The notes under the pieces: generated by a model | Seen by the model: the letters and a program-made list of their open reading frames with translations, nothing else | Told to the model about the DNA's origin: nothing | The model's database searches: none | Origin: Saprospiraceae bacterium | Lineage (GTDB): Bacteria; Bacteroidota; Bacteroidia; Chitinophagales; Saprospiraceae | Assembly (NCBI GenBank): GCA_016714985.1 | Contig: JADKBS010000025.1 | Span: 90,442 to 154,441, forward strand | DNA: 64,000 nt | Reading direction: 5' to 3' | In this document: piece by piece, positions 33,269-42,220 of the stretch | Layout of the letters: each line of letters opens with the position of its first letter | Numbering within the stretch: position 1 is the stretch's first letter | Program-made: the position numbers and the translations under genes

Positions 33269-33458
33269 ACAACGTGAAGCATTTTTAAGAGAAAAAAATG
33301 AAATAGAACGCATTGCAAACCAAGCAGTTATGCAAGCAAAAGCCGAAAACAAGCGCTTCGGCATCCCCGAATTTTTCTCCAAAAACGGCGTGATTTATTA
33401 CGTCTTGGAGAACGGGGAACTGACCACCGAAAGACCAGCGATTTTGAACAAAAAATAG
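33258..33458 (+). CDS. small partner of the zeta-like kinase (possible antitoxin)
   Basis: 66 aa: a charged helical N-terminal half (NEQREAFLREKNEIERIANQAV) and a C-terminal end RFGIPEFFSKNGVIYYVLENGEL. Unrecognised family, but small proteins of this shape commonly accompany COG4185-type kinases. It overlaps the kinase gene, so they are coupled. Note the order toxin-then-partner. An antitoxin role is inferred from context only. Confidence 0.6.
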   Translation: MKNEQREAFLREKNEIERIANQAVMQAKAENKRFGIPEFFSKNGVIYYVLENGELTTERPAILNKK

Positions 33459-33502
33459 GCCCGAAAAGGGCAAACGATAACCAAAACTTACACGAACAAA
33501 CA

Positions 33503-34840
33503 ATGAAAATAGCCATCCTAGGAGGCGGAGAAAGCGGCACCGGTGCGGCCCTGTTGGCCAAGCACCTCGGCCATGAGGTCTTCCTCTCGGACGGTGGCAG
33601 TTTGAAGGACAATTACAAAGCAGAATTGCTAGATAAAGGCATTCCATACGAGGAAGGCAAACACACTTGGACAAGCATTTTTGAGGCTGATGAAATCATC
33701 AAAAGCCCCGGCATTCCTGACGACCTCCCCCCACTAGTAGAATTTCGTCGCCAAGGCAAGTCGGTGATTTCTGAAATTGAATTTGCGGGCCGTCACACGG
33801 CGGCAACCATTATTGGCATTACGGGGAGTAACGGGAAAACTACCACCACCCGGCTGACCTACCACCTGCTCAAGACAGGGGGTATCAACGCAGCCATCGG
33901 AGGCAACGTGGGCCTGAGTTTCGCCCGGAACATCATCGAGAACAAGTACGACTATTACGTGCTGGAACTGAGCAGTTTCCAGTTGGACGGCATCGTGACC
34001 TTTCGACCGCATATCGCCATTTTGCTCAACATCACACCTGACCACTTGGACAGGTACGAGTACAAAATGGAGAACTACGTGCGCTCGAAGTTCCGTATCG
34101 CCATGAACCAACAGCCCGATGACCTGCTCATCACCAATGCAGATAATGATGAGATTCAGAACTACCTGAATTTCAACCAGTTGAAGCCACGAAGGATTGA
34201 AATTTCTACCTATTTCAGTGGAAAAAAAATCCGCTGGGTGGGCGGCTCGAACCCCCTGATCGGACGCTGGGAAGGGACTTTTGACATGACAAATAGCAGG
34301 CTGAAAGGCCCGCACAATTTTTTCAATGCAAGCTGCGCCATCCATGCCGCAAAGGCGGTCGGGGTGAGCGACGAGGCGATACAGGAAGGCTTGAACACCT
34401 TCGTAAACGACCCGCACCGCTTGGAGTTTGTCGCTGAAATCAACGGCGTTGAGTACATCAACGACAGCAAGGCGACCAACGTGGACTCGGTTTTTTACGC
34501 CTTGCAAGCGATGGAAAAACCCGTGGTCTGGATAGCGGGCGGCACCGACAAAGGCAACGATTACAGCCCCATCGAGGACCTCGTCCGGCAGAAAGTGAAA
34601 GCACTCATCTGCCTCGGCGTTGACAACCAGAAATTGCTCGGTGTTTTTTCACCGATTTTGAAAAATATAGAAGAAGCCCGCAGCGCAAAAGAAGCGGTCG
34701 AGCGTGCCACCATTTATGCCGAAAGCGGCGATGTGGTGCTCTTGAGCCCAGCCTGTGCGAGCTTCGATTTATTTAAAAATTACATGGACAGGGGCGAGCA
34801 ATTCAAAGCCGCTGTTTCTGAAATGATGAATGATAAATGA
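33503..34840 (+). CDS. murD: UDP-N-acetylmuramoyl-L-alanine:D-glutamate ligase
   Basis: 445 aa. N-terminal Rossmann GGGESGTGAALLAKHLG, P-loop IGITGSNGKTTTTRLTYHLL, central motifs ELSSFQLDG and NITPDHLDRY, C-terminal INDSKATNVDSVFYAL and LLSPACASFDLF. All are intact. It adds D-glutamate to UDP-MurNAc-L-Ala. The last residues (EMMNDK and the stop) are encoded by the left arm of the heptamer array at 34824-34916, so the repeat has supplied or replaced the native C-terminus. Confidence 0.95.
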   Translation: MKIAILGGGESGTGAALLAKHLGHEVFLSDGGSLKDNYKAELLDKGIPYEEGKHTWTSIFEADEIIKSPGIPDDLPPLVEFRRQGKSVISEIEFAGRHTAATIIGITGSNGKTTTTRLTYHLLKTGGINAAIGGNVGLSFARNIIENKYDYYVLELSSFQLDGIVTFRPHIAILLNITPDHLDRYEYKMENYVRSKFRIAMNQQPDDLLITNADNDEIQNYLNFNQLKPRRIEISTYFSGKKIRWVGGSNPLIGRWEGTFDMTNSRLKGPHNFFNASCAIHAAKAVGVSDEAIQEGLNTFVNDPHRLEFVAEINGVEYINDSKATNVDSVFYALQAMEKPVVWIAGGTDKGNDYSPIEDLVRQKVKALICLGVDNQKLLGVFSPILKNIEEARSAKEAVERATIYAESGDVVLLSPACASFDLFKNYMDRGEQFKAAVSEMMNDK

Positions 34841-34916
34841 TGAATGATGAATATCGGCACCTCCGACAAAATCCTTCGTCCCCCATTCATCATTTATCAT
34901 TCATCATTTATCATTA
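34824..34916. repeat. inverted heptamer array, AATGATR / CATTTAT type
   Basis: Left arm 34824-34852 (ATGATGA ATGATAA ATGATGA ATGATGA), right arm about 34886-34916 (ATTCATC ATTTATC ATTCATC ATTTATC ATT), spacer about 33 nt. The arms are complementary in 7-bp units. The array overlaps the murD stop and precedes ftsW. Confidence 0.85.
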
Positions 34917-34923
34917 AAGCATC

Positions 34924-36383
34924 GTGAATTTCGGAGCAAGACTTTACGCAGAATTAAGAGGCGACCGGGTCATCTGGATGATACTGGCGGTGCTGAGCAT
35001 TTTCAGCATCCTGACGGTATATAGCAGCACCGGCACCATTGCCTACAAGCTCAGTGGTGGCAACACCACGGGCTACTTGATGAAGCATGTCGCAGTACTC
35101 GGCTTTGGCTTGTTCTTGGCATATTTGGCTTATTTGACGCCTTACATGCGCTTTATGCGAATGGCCCCTTGGCTCTGGCTTATTGCCTTCGGCCTGCTCG
35201 TTTTCACGCTCGCTTTCGGCAAGGACATCAACCACGCACGGCGCTGGATTGAAATCCCGTTCATCAACCTGACCTTCCAGACTTCCGACTTTGCGAAGCT
35301 GGCGCTCATACTCCTCGTGTCCCGTGAAATCACTCGGCACAAGGACTATATCAAGGATTTCAGCAAGGCGTTCATGCCTATCATCCTGCCGATTATCATC
35401 ATCTGTGGGTTGATTGCGCCCGCCGACTTGAGCACGGCCATTGTGCTGTTTGCTACTTGCTTCGCAATGATGTTCATAGGGCGGGTTGACTTCAAGTTCA
35501 TGGCGTTGCTGGTATTGATGGCGGTGGTTTCGTTCGCCTTTTTGTTGGTCATCCACAAATTTGCACCAAACGCCGTGCGGGTGGACACTTGGATAACCCG
35601 TGTGCAAGAGTACATGGGGAACAGCGATGGAGTTTTCCAAAACCAGCAAGCCAAAATCGCTATCGCCAATGGTGAAATCTTTGGTCGTGGCCCCGGTAAC
35701 AGCATTCAGCGCAACTACTTGCCCACACCTTACGCCGACTTTATTTTCGCCGTTTTCTGCGAAGAGTACGGCCTCGTGGGAAGTTTCTTGCTCCTCGGCC
35801 TCTATGTCATGTTGTTTTTCCGGGTGACGAGGCTCGTAACCATCAGTGAAAAATCCTTTGGGGCAATGGTGGCCGTTGGCCTCAGCCTCAACATCGTAAT
35901 ACAGGCATTGGCCAATATGGCCATCTCCGTTCACCTCGTGCCAGTTGGGGGCTTAACGCTGCCAATGGTCTCTTGGGGAGGGACATCGCTGTTGTTCACC
36001 TGCGTTTTCTTCGGCATTATCCTGAGCGTAAGCCGGTATATCGAACAGGCAGCGGCACAGGCGGCATTGGCACCAGAGGCAGCCGTTGCAACGCAGCCAA
36101 GCCAACAACCACAAGCCCAGCAGGGCGGTGGCGGTGCTCCGCAATCGGGTGGACACCAAAGCGGTGGTGGCCAGCAACAGCGCCGTGATGGCGGCGGTGG
36201 CAATTACCAAGGTGGCGGCGGTGGTGGCGGCGGCAGGGCGGCGGCGGCCAAAACCGAGGCGGCGGCGGTGGCAACTACCAAGGTGGTGGCCAGAACCGTG
36301 GCGGCGGCGGTGGTGGATATCAAGGTGGTGGCGGCCAAAACAAAGGTGGCGGCGGTCAAGGTGGTGGCGGGCAAAGAAAGTAG
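34924..36383 (+). CDS. ftsW: septal peptidoglycan polymerase FtsW with Gly/Gln/Asn-rich C-terminal tail (frameshift in tail)
   Basis: SEDS protein, ten-TM-type core of about 375 residues: GDRVIWMILAVLSIFSILTVYSST start, RWIEIPFINLTFQTSDFAKLALI, GNSIQRNYLPTPYADFIFAVFCEEYG, and VGGLTLPMVSWGGTSLL. It polymerises septal glycan with FtsI. After the last TM comes an Ala/Gln linker, then a low-complexity tail of about 80-110 residues built of G-rich NYQGGG, GGGQNRGGG and GQNKGGG units. One missing G near 36233 shifts the frame; corrected, the tail ends QGGGGQRK at TAG 36381-36383. Uncorrected, the frame becomes Ala/Val-rich and runs into murG. Such a tail is not usual for FtsW. Confidence 0.85.
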
Positions 36384-36421
36384 CCACTTAAATCAACCCT
36401 TATCAACTGGAACAGCGAACC

Positions 36422-37513
36422 ATGAGAATAATAATTAGCGGAGGTGGCACAGGCGGGCATGTTTTTCCCGCCATCGCCATCGCCGATGCGGTGAAAAAAA
36501 TGAGGCCCGATGCCGAGCTTTTATTTGTCGGAGCGGAGGGCAAGCTGGAGATGGAAAAAGTTCCAAAGGCTGGCTACCAAATCGAAGGACTTTGGATAAG
36601 CGGCTTCCAGCGCAAATTGACATGGCAGAACCTTCTGTTCCCGTTCAAACTCATGGCCAGCAGTTGGAAGGCAAGGCAAATCGTGCGTCGCTTCCGGCCA
36701 GATGTGGCTGTGGGCGTTGGCGGTTACGCAAGTGGCCCCACGCTGAACGCAGCCGGGGCAGTAGGCATACCAACGGTGCTGCAAGAGCAGAACGGCTACC
36801 CTGGTGTGACGAACCGCATTTTGGCAAAAAAGCCGCCAAAATCTGCGTCGCTTACGAGGGCATGGACAAGTTTTTCCCGAAGGAAAAATCGTGCTGACGG
36901 GCAACCCGGTTCGCTCTGAGGTCTTTGAAAATTTGAAAAAAAGCGCAGCGAAGGCTTGGAATACTTCAATTTGGACCAATCCAAAAAGACGATTTTCATC
37001 TTCGGTGGCAGTCTCGGTGCTCGGACGCTGAACGAGGCAATGGCCGCAGCGACCGACCTGCTTCGGGAGCGTTCGGACGTGCAGGTGCTCTGGCAAATCG
37101 GCAAGTTTTACGAAGCTGCCTTCAGCAACTGTGAAACGGCCAAACTGCCCAACGTGAAGGCCCGACCCTTCATTGACCGCATGGATTTGGCCTACGCCGC
37201 AACCGATTTGGTCATCGGCAGGGCAGGGGCGCTGACCATCTCGGAGATGTGCTTAGTCGGAAAGCCGTCCATCCTCGTCCCTTCGCCAAACGTGGCGGAG
37301 GACCACCAGACGAAGAACGCCCTGGCCCTCGTGGAAAAACAGGCGGCGCTAATGGTGAAGGATGTGGAGGCAAAGGAGCGGCTGCTTTGGACGGCGCTGG
37401 AAGTGTTGGAAAATCAAGAGCTTGCAAAACGATTAAGTGAAAATATTAGGCAATTGGCGAAGCCGAATGCGGCGGTAGCAATTGCGAAGGAAATATTGAA
37501 ATTGGTAAAATGA
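36422..37513 (+). CDS. murG: UDP-GlcNAc:lipid I GlcNAc transferase MurG (three one-base deletions)
   Basis: GT28, about 365 aa after correction. The N-terminal GGGTGGHVFPAIAIADA and GVGGYASGPTLNAA motifs are followed by EQNGYPGVTNRILAKK. The frame is then lost and regained at GLEYFNLDQSKKTIFIFGGSLGARTLNEAM; later GRAGALTISEMCLVGKPSILVPSPNVAEDHQTKNA. Adding one A to each of three A-runs (about 36829-36834, 36885-36889, 36932-36938) restores AAKICVAYEGMDKFFPKEKIVLTGNPVRSEVFENLKKKRSEGLEY without stops. It forms lipid II at the inner membrane. Its stop overlaps murC by 4 bp. Confidence 0.9.
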
Positions 37514-39015
37514 ACCTTGGTCAAATCAAAAAAATCTACTTCCTCGGCATCGGCGGCATTGGCATGTCGGCCTTGGCCCGGTACTTTTTGATGAAAGGCT
37601 GCGAGGTTCATGGCTACGATAAAACAGAGACGACCCTCACCAAAAAGTTGGTGAAAGAGGGCATGACGGTTCACTACGGCGCAGCGGATTTGACGAATAT
37701 TCCCGCCGGACTTGATTTGGTGGTCTGGACACCGGCCATCCCCCGAGATTTTGAGGAACTGCTGCATTTCCAGAACAGCAAGATTCCTTTGAAAAAACGG
37801 GCGGAAGTGCTCGGCATCATCAGCCGGAGCCAGCGCACGATTGCAGTGGCTGGCACCCACGGGAAGACGACGACCTCCTCCCTCGTGACGCATATTTTGC
37901 GCACAGGCGGGGTGATGTGTACGGCCTTCTTGGGCGGCATCGCACAGAACCTTAAGTCCAATTATGTGGGCGGCGACAGCGATTGGGTGGTGGCAGAAGC
38001 GGACGAGTACGACCGCAGTTTCCTCCAACTTTCGCCCGAAATTTCCGTGCTACTGAGCATGGATCCCGACCATCTTGACATCTATGGCGCTGCTGAAAAC
38101 GTGGCTGAAACTGGGTTCAAGGAATTTCTTAAGAAAACGAAGCCAAATGGCAAGGTTTTTATTAAGGATGAACTAACGCAACACTTTGACAATCAAATGA
38201 TTGATAATTCCAACCGAGTTGCGTATTCCACTTTCGGCTTAGGGTCAGGCACTTATCGCTCAGAAAACGTCCGCGTTGAGGACGGTATGTTCGTATTTGA
38301 CTTCGTAGCTCCGGCCTCTGGCCGGAGTTGGGAGGCTCACCCCGCCACAAGCGGGAGCGGTGAGGGCCGGAGCTACGAGGCGATTGCGGATTTGGGATTG
38401 CGGATTTCGGATTCCACGGCCCCCAATCCGCAATCCGCAATCCGCAATCTGAAATTCTCTATGGCGGGGCGGCACAATATTGAAAACGCAACCGCTGCCA
38501 TCGCCGTGGCGCTGCAACTGGGAGTGACGGAGAAATCTATCCGCAAGGCGCTCATCAGCTTCAAGGGCATCCAGCGGCGGTTCGAGTTCGTCTATCGGGA
38601 CGAGCGCACGGTGTTCATTGACGACTACGCCCACCACCCAACGGAAATCCGGGCGGCGGTGCAGGCAGCACGGGAACTGTTCCCCGGTCGGCATATCACG
38701 GGCATCTTCCAGCCGCACCTGTACTCCCGCACGAGGGACTTTCAGGACGGCTTCGCAGCGGAACTTGACAAATTGGACGACATCATCTTGATGGACATTT
38801 ACCCTGCACGAGAGCTGCCGATGCCGGGTGTGACTTCGGAAATAGTTTTTGATAAAATGAAGAACCCGAACCGGGTTTTGGCAACCAAGGCAAACGTGCT
38901 GGAAGTGCTGAAAACCAAGGACTTGGATGTGGTGATGACGATTGGGGCGGGGGATATTGATACGTTTGTTTTACCAATTAAAAATATGTTAAAAAGCAAA
39001 AACAACCTCCACTGA
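37510..39015 (+). CDS. murC: UDP-N-acetylmuramate:L-alanine ligase with palindromic in-frame insert
   Basis: 501 aa, against about 455 for the family. FLGIGGIGMSALARYF, P-loop AVAGTHGKTTTSS, VAEADEYDRSFL, SMDPDHLDIYG, GRHNIENATAA and DDYAHHPTEI are intact. Between VFDF and KFSMAGRHN, about residues 265-314, there is an extra segment of about 45 residues (APASGRSWEAHPATSGSGEG...). It is encoded by two back-to-back palindromes at 38304-38452 and lies in a surface loop of the central domain by homology, so activity may survive. ATG overlaps the murG stop. Confidence 0.92.
   Translation: MNLGQIKKIYFLGIGGIGMSALARYFLMKGCEVHGYDKTETTLTKKLVKEGMTVHYGAADLTNIPAGLDLVVWTPAIPRDFEELLHFQNSKIPLKKRAEVLGIISRSQRTIAVAGTHGKTTTSSLVTHILRTGGVMCTAFLGGIAQNLKSNYVGGDSDWVVAEADEYDRSFLQLSPEISVLLSMDPDHLDIYGAAENVAETGFKEFLKKTKPNGKVFIKDELTQHFDNQMIDNSNRVAYSTFGLGSGTYRSENVRVEDGMFVFDFVAPASGRSWEAHPATSGSGEGRSYEAIADLGLRISDSTAPNPQSAIRNLKFSMAGRHNIENATAAIAVALQLGVTEKSIRKALISFKGIQRRFEFVYRDERTVFIDDYAHHPTEIRAAVQAARELFPGRHITGIFQPHLYSRTRDFQDGFAAELDKLDDIILMDIYPARELPMPGVTSEIVFDKMKNPNRVLATKANVLEVLKTKDLDVVMTIGAGDIDTFVLPIKNMLKSKNNLH
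38304..38452. repeat. two nested palindromic insertions inside murC
   Basis: Palindrome 1: CGTAGCTCCGGCC (38304-38316) with GGCCGGAGCTACG (38365-38377), enclosing CTCACC/GGTGAG and CCCGC/GCGGG. Palindrome 2: left arm of ATTGCGG/ATTTCGG units (38383-38412) facing CAATCCG heptamers (38422-38452). The total keeps the murC frame open. Confidence 0.85.
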
Positions 39016-39028
39016 AAACTGAGCAAAC

Positions 39029-39742
39029 ATGGCAGACATCATCAAAATTGACTATGAAGGGCATAAGATTTCCTTTGAATTTGCCGATGGCAATAAGATG
39101 ATTAATGCTACGGAAATGGCGAAGCCGTTTGGAAAGTTGGTAGGCAATTTTTTGAAATCTCAACATGCACAGGATTTCATTCAATTACTAGAAAACCGAT
39201 ATTCCAAATGGAATATCGGTTCTAAGAGAGAAGTACTGAGAGTTGTAAAAGGTGGAGACGCCTACAACGAAATCCAAGGCACCTGGATGGACGAAAAACT
39301 CGCCCTAAAATTCGCAGCTTGGCTTTCACCAGCTTTTGAACTTTGGGTGTACGACAAGATACAAGAACTCCTGACCACAGGAAAAACGGAGCTAAAAGAA
39401 GTTCCGGCAACAGGTTTCTCGGCAACGCTTCGGCTGCTCGCCCAACAGTGGGAGGAGCAGGAAAAAATCAACGCTGAAGTGCGGAAAGAACTGGACGACA
39501 CGGCGGAACGGCTGGACGAACTGGAAGCCAAAATCCTAAGTGTTGACGACCATTATTACACGATAGCGGGCTACTGTGCCTTGAACAGCATTGCTTGCCC
39601 ACTCCATTTGGCAAAAGAATGGGGTAAAAAAGCGGTAGCAGTCAGTAGTGCAAAGAAAATACCGACAGGCTCGGCGCACGATGAACGCTACGGAAAAGTA
39701 AGAACATACCACGTTGACATACTGAAAGACGTGATTAAATAA
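39029..39742 (+). CDS. KilA-N domain protein
   Basis: 237 aa. The KilA-N domain covers about residues 1-110: NKMINATEMAKPFGKLVGNFLKSQ...GGDAYNEIQGTWMDEKLALKFAAWLSPAFELWVYDKIQELL, typical of phage and viral DNA-binding proteins. A coiled coil (EQEKINAEVRKELDDTAERLDELEAKI) and a C-terminal domain (YTIAGYCALNSI...) of the type found in such proteins follow. A 12-bp perfect palindrome lies inside the gene at 39194-39221. It is the third accessory gene in dcw, between murC and ftsQ in cluster orientation. Target and role are unknown. Confidence 0.82.
   Translation: MADIIKIDYEGHKISFEFADGNKMINATEMAKPFGKLVGNFLKSQHAQDFIQLLENRYSKWNIGSKREVLRVVKGGDAYNEIQGTWMDEKLALKFAAWLSPAFELWVYDKIQELLTTGKTELKEVPATGFSATLRLLAQQWEEQEKINAEVRKELDDTAERLDELEAKILSVDDHYYTIAGYCALNSIACPLHLAKEWGKKAVAVSSAKKIPTGSAHDERYGKVRTYHVDILKDVIK
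39194..39221. repeat. palindrome inside the KilA-N gene
   Basis: AACCGATATTCC, loop AAAT, exact complement (12-bp stem). It may be a self-recognition site or coincidental with the codons for NRYSKWNIG. Confidence 0.5.
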
Positions 39743-39751
39743 TCAACTTCT

Positions 39752-40537
39752 ATGCTCGACAATGCAAATAAATCTTCTTCACTCCGCCGCATCGCATGGA
39801 TAGGTGGTGGCTTCCTGACCCTAATGCTCCTCGTGGGCGCAGTAGCAAGGAAGAAGGAACTGGTGGTCGGAGCGACGGTGGTGGAAGTGGAGCCATTGGC
39901 GGACGGTGCGCTGCTGATTGACAGCATGGACATCATCCGGCTGGTGGAAAAGGCCATCGGTGGGTCCTTGGACGAAATGACTTCTTCAACAGTGGACGAG
40001 GCTTTCGTGGAGCAGGCATTGGAGGAGAACCTTTTTGTGAAAAACGCCGAAGTATTGCTCACTGCCGATAGCAAAGTGAAAATCAACATTGAGCAACGGA
40101 TGCCCATTTTGCGGGTTTTCGATAAAATGGGTGCACAGTATTATATAGACAACGATGGCGCAAGGGTGCCTTGGTCGAGGCACTTTACCACCAGAACGCT
40201 GGTGGCAACGGGGAACATCCCGCCGCACACGCCAGAGTTTCTGGAGAAAAAGAACAGCGTGTTGCACGATCTTTTTGACCTGACCAACTTCATCCTCACC
40301 GACCCACTTTGGGCGGCAATGATTGAGCAGGTGCATGTGACGGGCAACAACGATTTCGTATTGGTGCCAAAAGTCGGCGACCAGTCCATCATCCTCGGCA
40401 AATGGGACGCTGACGTGGAGGGCAAGTTCAAGAAATTGAAAACCTTTTACGAAGAAGGCTTAAGCCGGGAAGGTTGGCGCAAGTACAAAACGATTGACTT
40501 GCGCTACCGAAACCAAGTGGTTTGCGAACGGAGATAA
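39752..40537 (+). CDS. ftsQ: cell division protein FtsQ
   Basis: 261 aa, bitopic: cytoplasmic head SSSLRRIAWIGG, TM FLTLMLLVGAVA, then a POTRA-like region (residues about 55-115, AFVEQALEENLFVKNAEVLLTADSKVKINIEQRMPILRVF) and a beta domain ending KTIDLRYRNQVVCERR, the conserved FtsQ end. It scaffolds FtsL and the septal synthase. Position before ftsA supports the call. 40538-40772 downstream shows no gene or clear repeat. Confidence 0.85.
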   Translation: MLDNANKSSSLRRIAWIGGGFLTLMLLVGAVARKKELVVGATVVEVEPLADGALLIDSMDIIRLVEKAIGGSLDEMTSSTVDEAFVEQALEENLFVKNAEVLLTADSKVKINIEQRMPILRVFDKMGAQYYIDNDGARVPWSRHFTTRTLVATGNIPPHTPEFLEKKNSVLHDLFDLTNFILTDPLWAAMIEQVHVTGNNDFVLVPKVGDQSIILGKWDADVEGKFKKLKTFYEEGLSREGWRKYKTIDLRYRNQVVCERR

Positions 40538-40772
40538 TTCGGAGAAATGAAAATGGAAAAATTAATGCTTTATGTAAAAGGCAATTTTTACCAACCTCCG
40601 ATTTTGATTTACAGAACCTAAACCCTTGAATTGAAACTGTTGGAAAATTAGAAATCAAGAAATTGGGCACATCTTATCACTTTGGAACACACCCAGTTCC
40701 CGATTTCTGTTTTCGGATTTTCATTCGAGTTTGTATATAACCAAGTTCATTCTATTGAGCCATTAAAACATC

Positions 40773-42125
40773 ATGATTATGGATTATCCAAACTTCTCCT
40801 CCCAGGATTTGGTGGTCGCCCTCGACATCGGCACCACGAAAGTCTGTGCCATTGCCGGTCGCAAGAACGAGCATGGCAGGCTCGAAATTCTCGGAGTCGG
40901 CAAAGTTGAGAGTGAAGGCGTCATGCGTGGCGTGGTCAGCAACATTGAAAAAACCGTTAAGGCTATCTCGGAGGCTATTGCACTGGCGCAAAGGGCAGCG
41001 GGAACGGAGTTCAGGGTTGCGCACGTGGGCATTGCAGGCCAGCACATCAAAAGCCTCCAGCACCGGGGGCTGCTGACCCGTGACAACATCCACACCGAAA
41101 TCGGTCAGCGTGACATTGACAAGCTCGTCAATGACATGTACAAACTGGTTTTGCCGCCTGGCGACAAAATCCTGCATGTGCTCCCACAAGAGTACACCGT
41201 GGACGACGAACAAGGCATTGTTGATCCCATCGGCATGAGCGGGGTGCGTTTGGAGGCCAACTTCCATATCATCACTGGTCAAATCACGGCTACGCAAAAC
41301 ATCGTTAAATGCGTGGAGCGGGCTGGCCTGCGGGTGGCAAGTTTAATGCTTGAACCCATTGCGAGCGCTGCGGCTGTACTTTCGGAGGACGAAAAGGAGG
41401 CTGGTGTCGCACTGGTGGACATCGGAGGCGGCACCACGGATATAACCATCTTCAAAGATGGTATCATCCGGCACACGGCAGTCATCCCATTCGGTGGTGG
41501 CGTCATCACCAAGGACATCAAGGAGGGCTGCAACGTAATGCAGAACCAAGCCGAGAAGCTCAAGGTGAAGTTTGGCAGCGCCATAGCCGAAGAGGTTTTC
41601 GACAATCGAATCATAACTATACCCGGCTTGAAGGGCAGGGAACACAAGGAGATTTCTGAAAAGAACCTTGCCCACATCATACAGGCACGCATGGAAGAAG
41701 TGCTGGACTATGTGGTTTGGGAAATCCGCAGGAGCGGCTACGAAGGCAAGCTCATCGGCGGCCTCGTGCTCACGGGCGGCGGCGCTTTGATGAACCACAT
41801 CGAAAAACTGACCGAGTTCCATACGGGCATGACAACCCGTATTGGCACACCAGTCGAGCACTTGGCGCATGGCTACCACGAGCAGTTGCAAAGCCCTGTT
41901 TTCTCCACAGCTATTGGCTTGCTGATGAAAGGCATCCAAGATGTTGAAGAGGGTAAGGTTCGCTATCAGGAGCCTGTTTCCCATCATTCTGCTGCCTCAC
42001 AAGCCGCAGAAGAAATGGAGGCTGCCGAAATGGGGGGCGAACCCAGCAACCAAGGCGGTCTTTTCAACAAAATTTTTCAGAAAACGAAGGAGTGGTTCCA
42101 AACGGAGCCGGACGCAGAATTCTAA
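40773..42125 (+). CDS. ftsA: cell division actin-like ATPase FtsA
   Basis: 450 aa. Actin/Hsp70 fold: phosphate-1 VVALDIGTTKVCAIAG, 1C domain RVAHVGIAGQHIKS, phosphate-2 VALVDIGGGTTDITIFKDG, adenosine motif IGGLVLTGGGALMNHIEKL. An Ala/Glu-rich linker leads to a C-terminal amphipathic helix (GGLFNKIFQKTKEWF) that should anchor it to the membrane. It tethers FtsZ and recruits late division proteins. Confidence 0.95.
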   Translation: MIMDYPNFSSQDLVVALDIGTTKVCAIAGRKNEHGRLEILGVGKVESEGVMRGVVSNIEKTVKAISEAIALAQRAAGTEFRVAHVGIAGQHIKSLQHRGLLTRDNIHTEIGQRDIDKLVNDMYKLVLPPGDKILHVLPQEYTVDDEQGIVDPIGMSGVRLEANFHIITGQITATQNIVKCVERAGLRVASLMLEPIASAAAVLSEDEKEAGVALVDIGGGTTDITIFKDGIIRHTAVIPFGGGVITKDIKEGCNVMQNQAEKLKVKFGSAIAEEVFDNRIITIPGLKGREHKEISEKNLAHIIQARMEEVLDYVVWEIRRSGYEGKLIGGLVLTGGGALMNHIEKLTEFHTGMTTRIGTPVEHLAHGYHEQLQSPVFSTAIGLLMKGIQDVEEGKVRYQEPVSHHSAASQAAEEMEAAEMGGEPSNQGGLFNKIFQKTKEWFQTEPDAEF

Positions 42126-42208
42126 GTTACGAGTTTTGAGTTACGAGCTACGAGTGACCCCTCGCAGCCCGCAACTCGAAACTCGAAACTCAAAACTCGA
42201 AACTTCAA
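42121..42208. repeat. inverted heptamer array, TTACGAG / AAACTCG type
   Basis: Left arm TTACGAG, TTTTGAG, TTACGAG, CTACGAG; right arm CAACTCG, AAACTCG, AAACTCA, AAACTCG in 7-bp phase. It fills most of the ftsA-ftsZ gap. Same unit as 26474-26570. Confidence 0.85.
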
Positions 42209-42220
42209 AAATTAGCAGTT

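Noticed and set aside
33734..34507. Long minus-strand open frames opposite murD, ftsW and other dcw genes
   Set aside because: Antisense to conserved genes and with no recognisable protein features.
36384..36438. Extension of FtsW into the murG start
   Set aside because: It comes from the shifted frame in the G-rich tail; the repetitive GGGQN reading ends at 36383 and leaves a normal gap.
36422..37513. murG split into two separate genes
   Set aside because: Three single-A deletions restore one uninterrupted MurG with all motifs.
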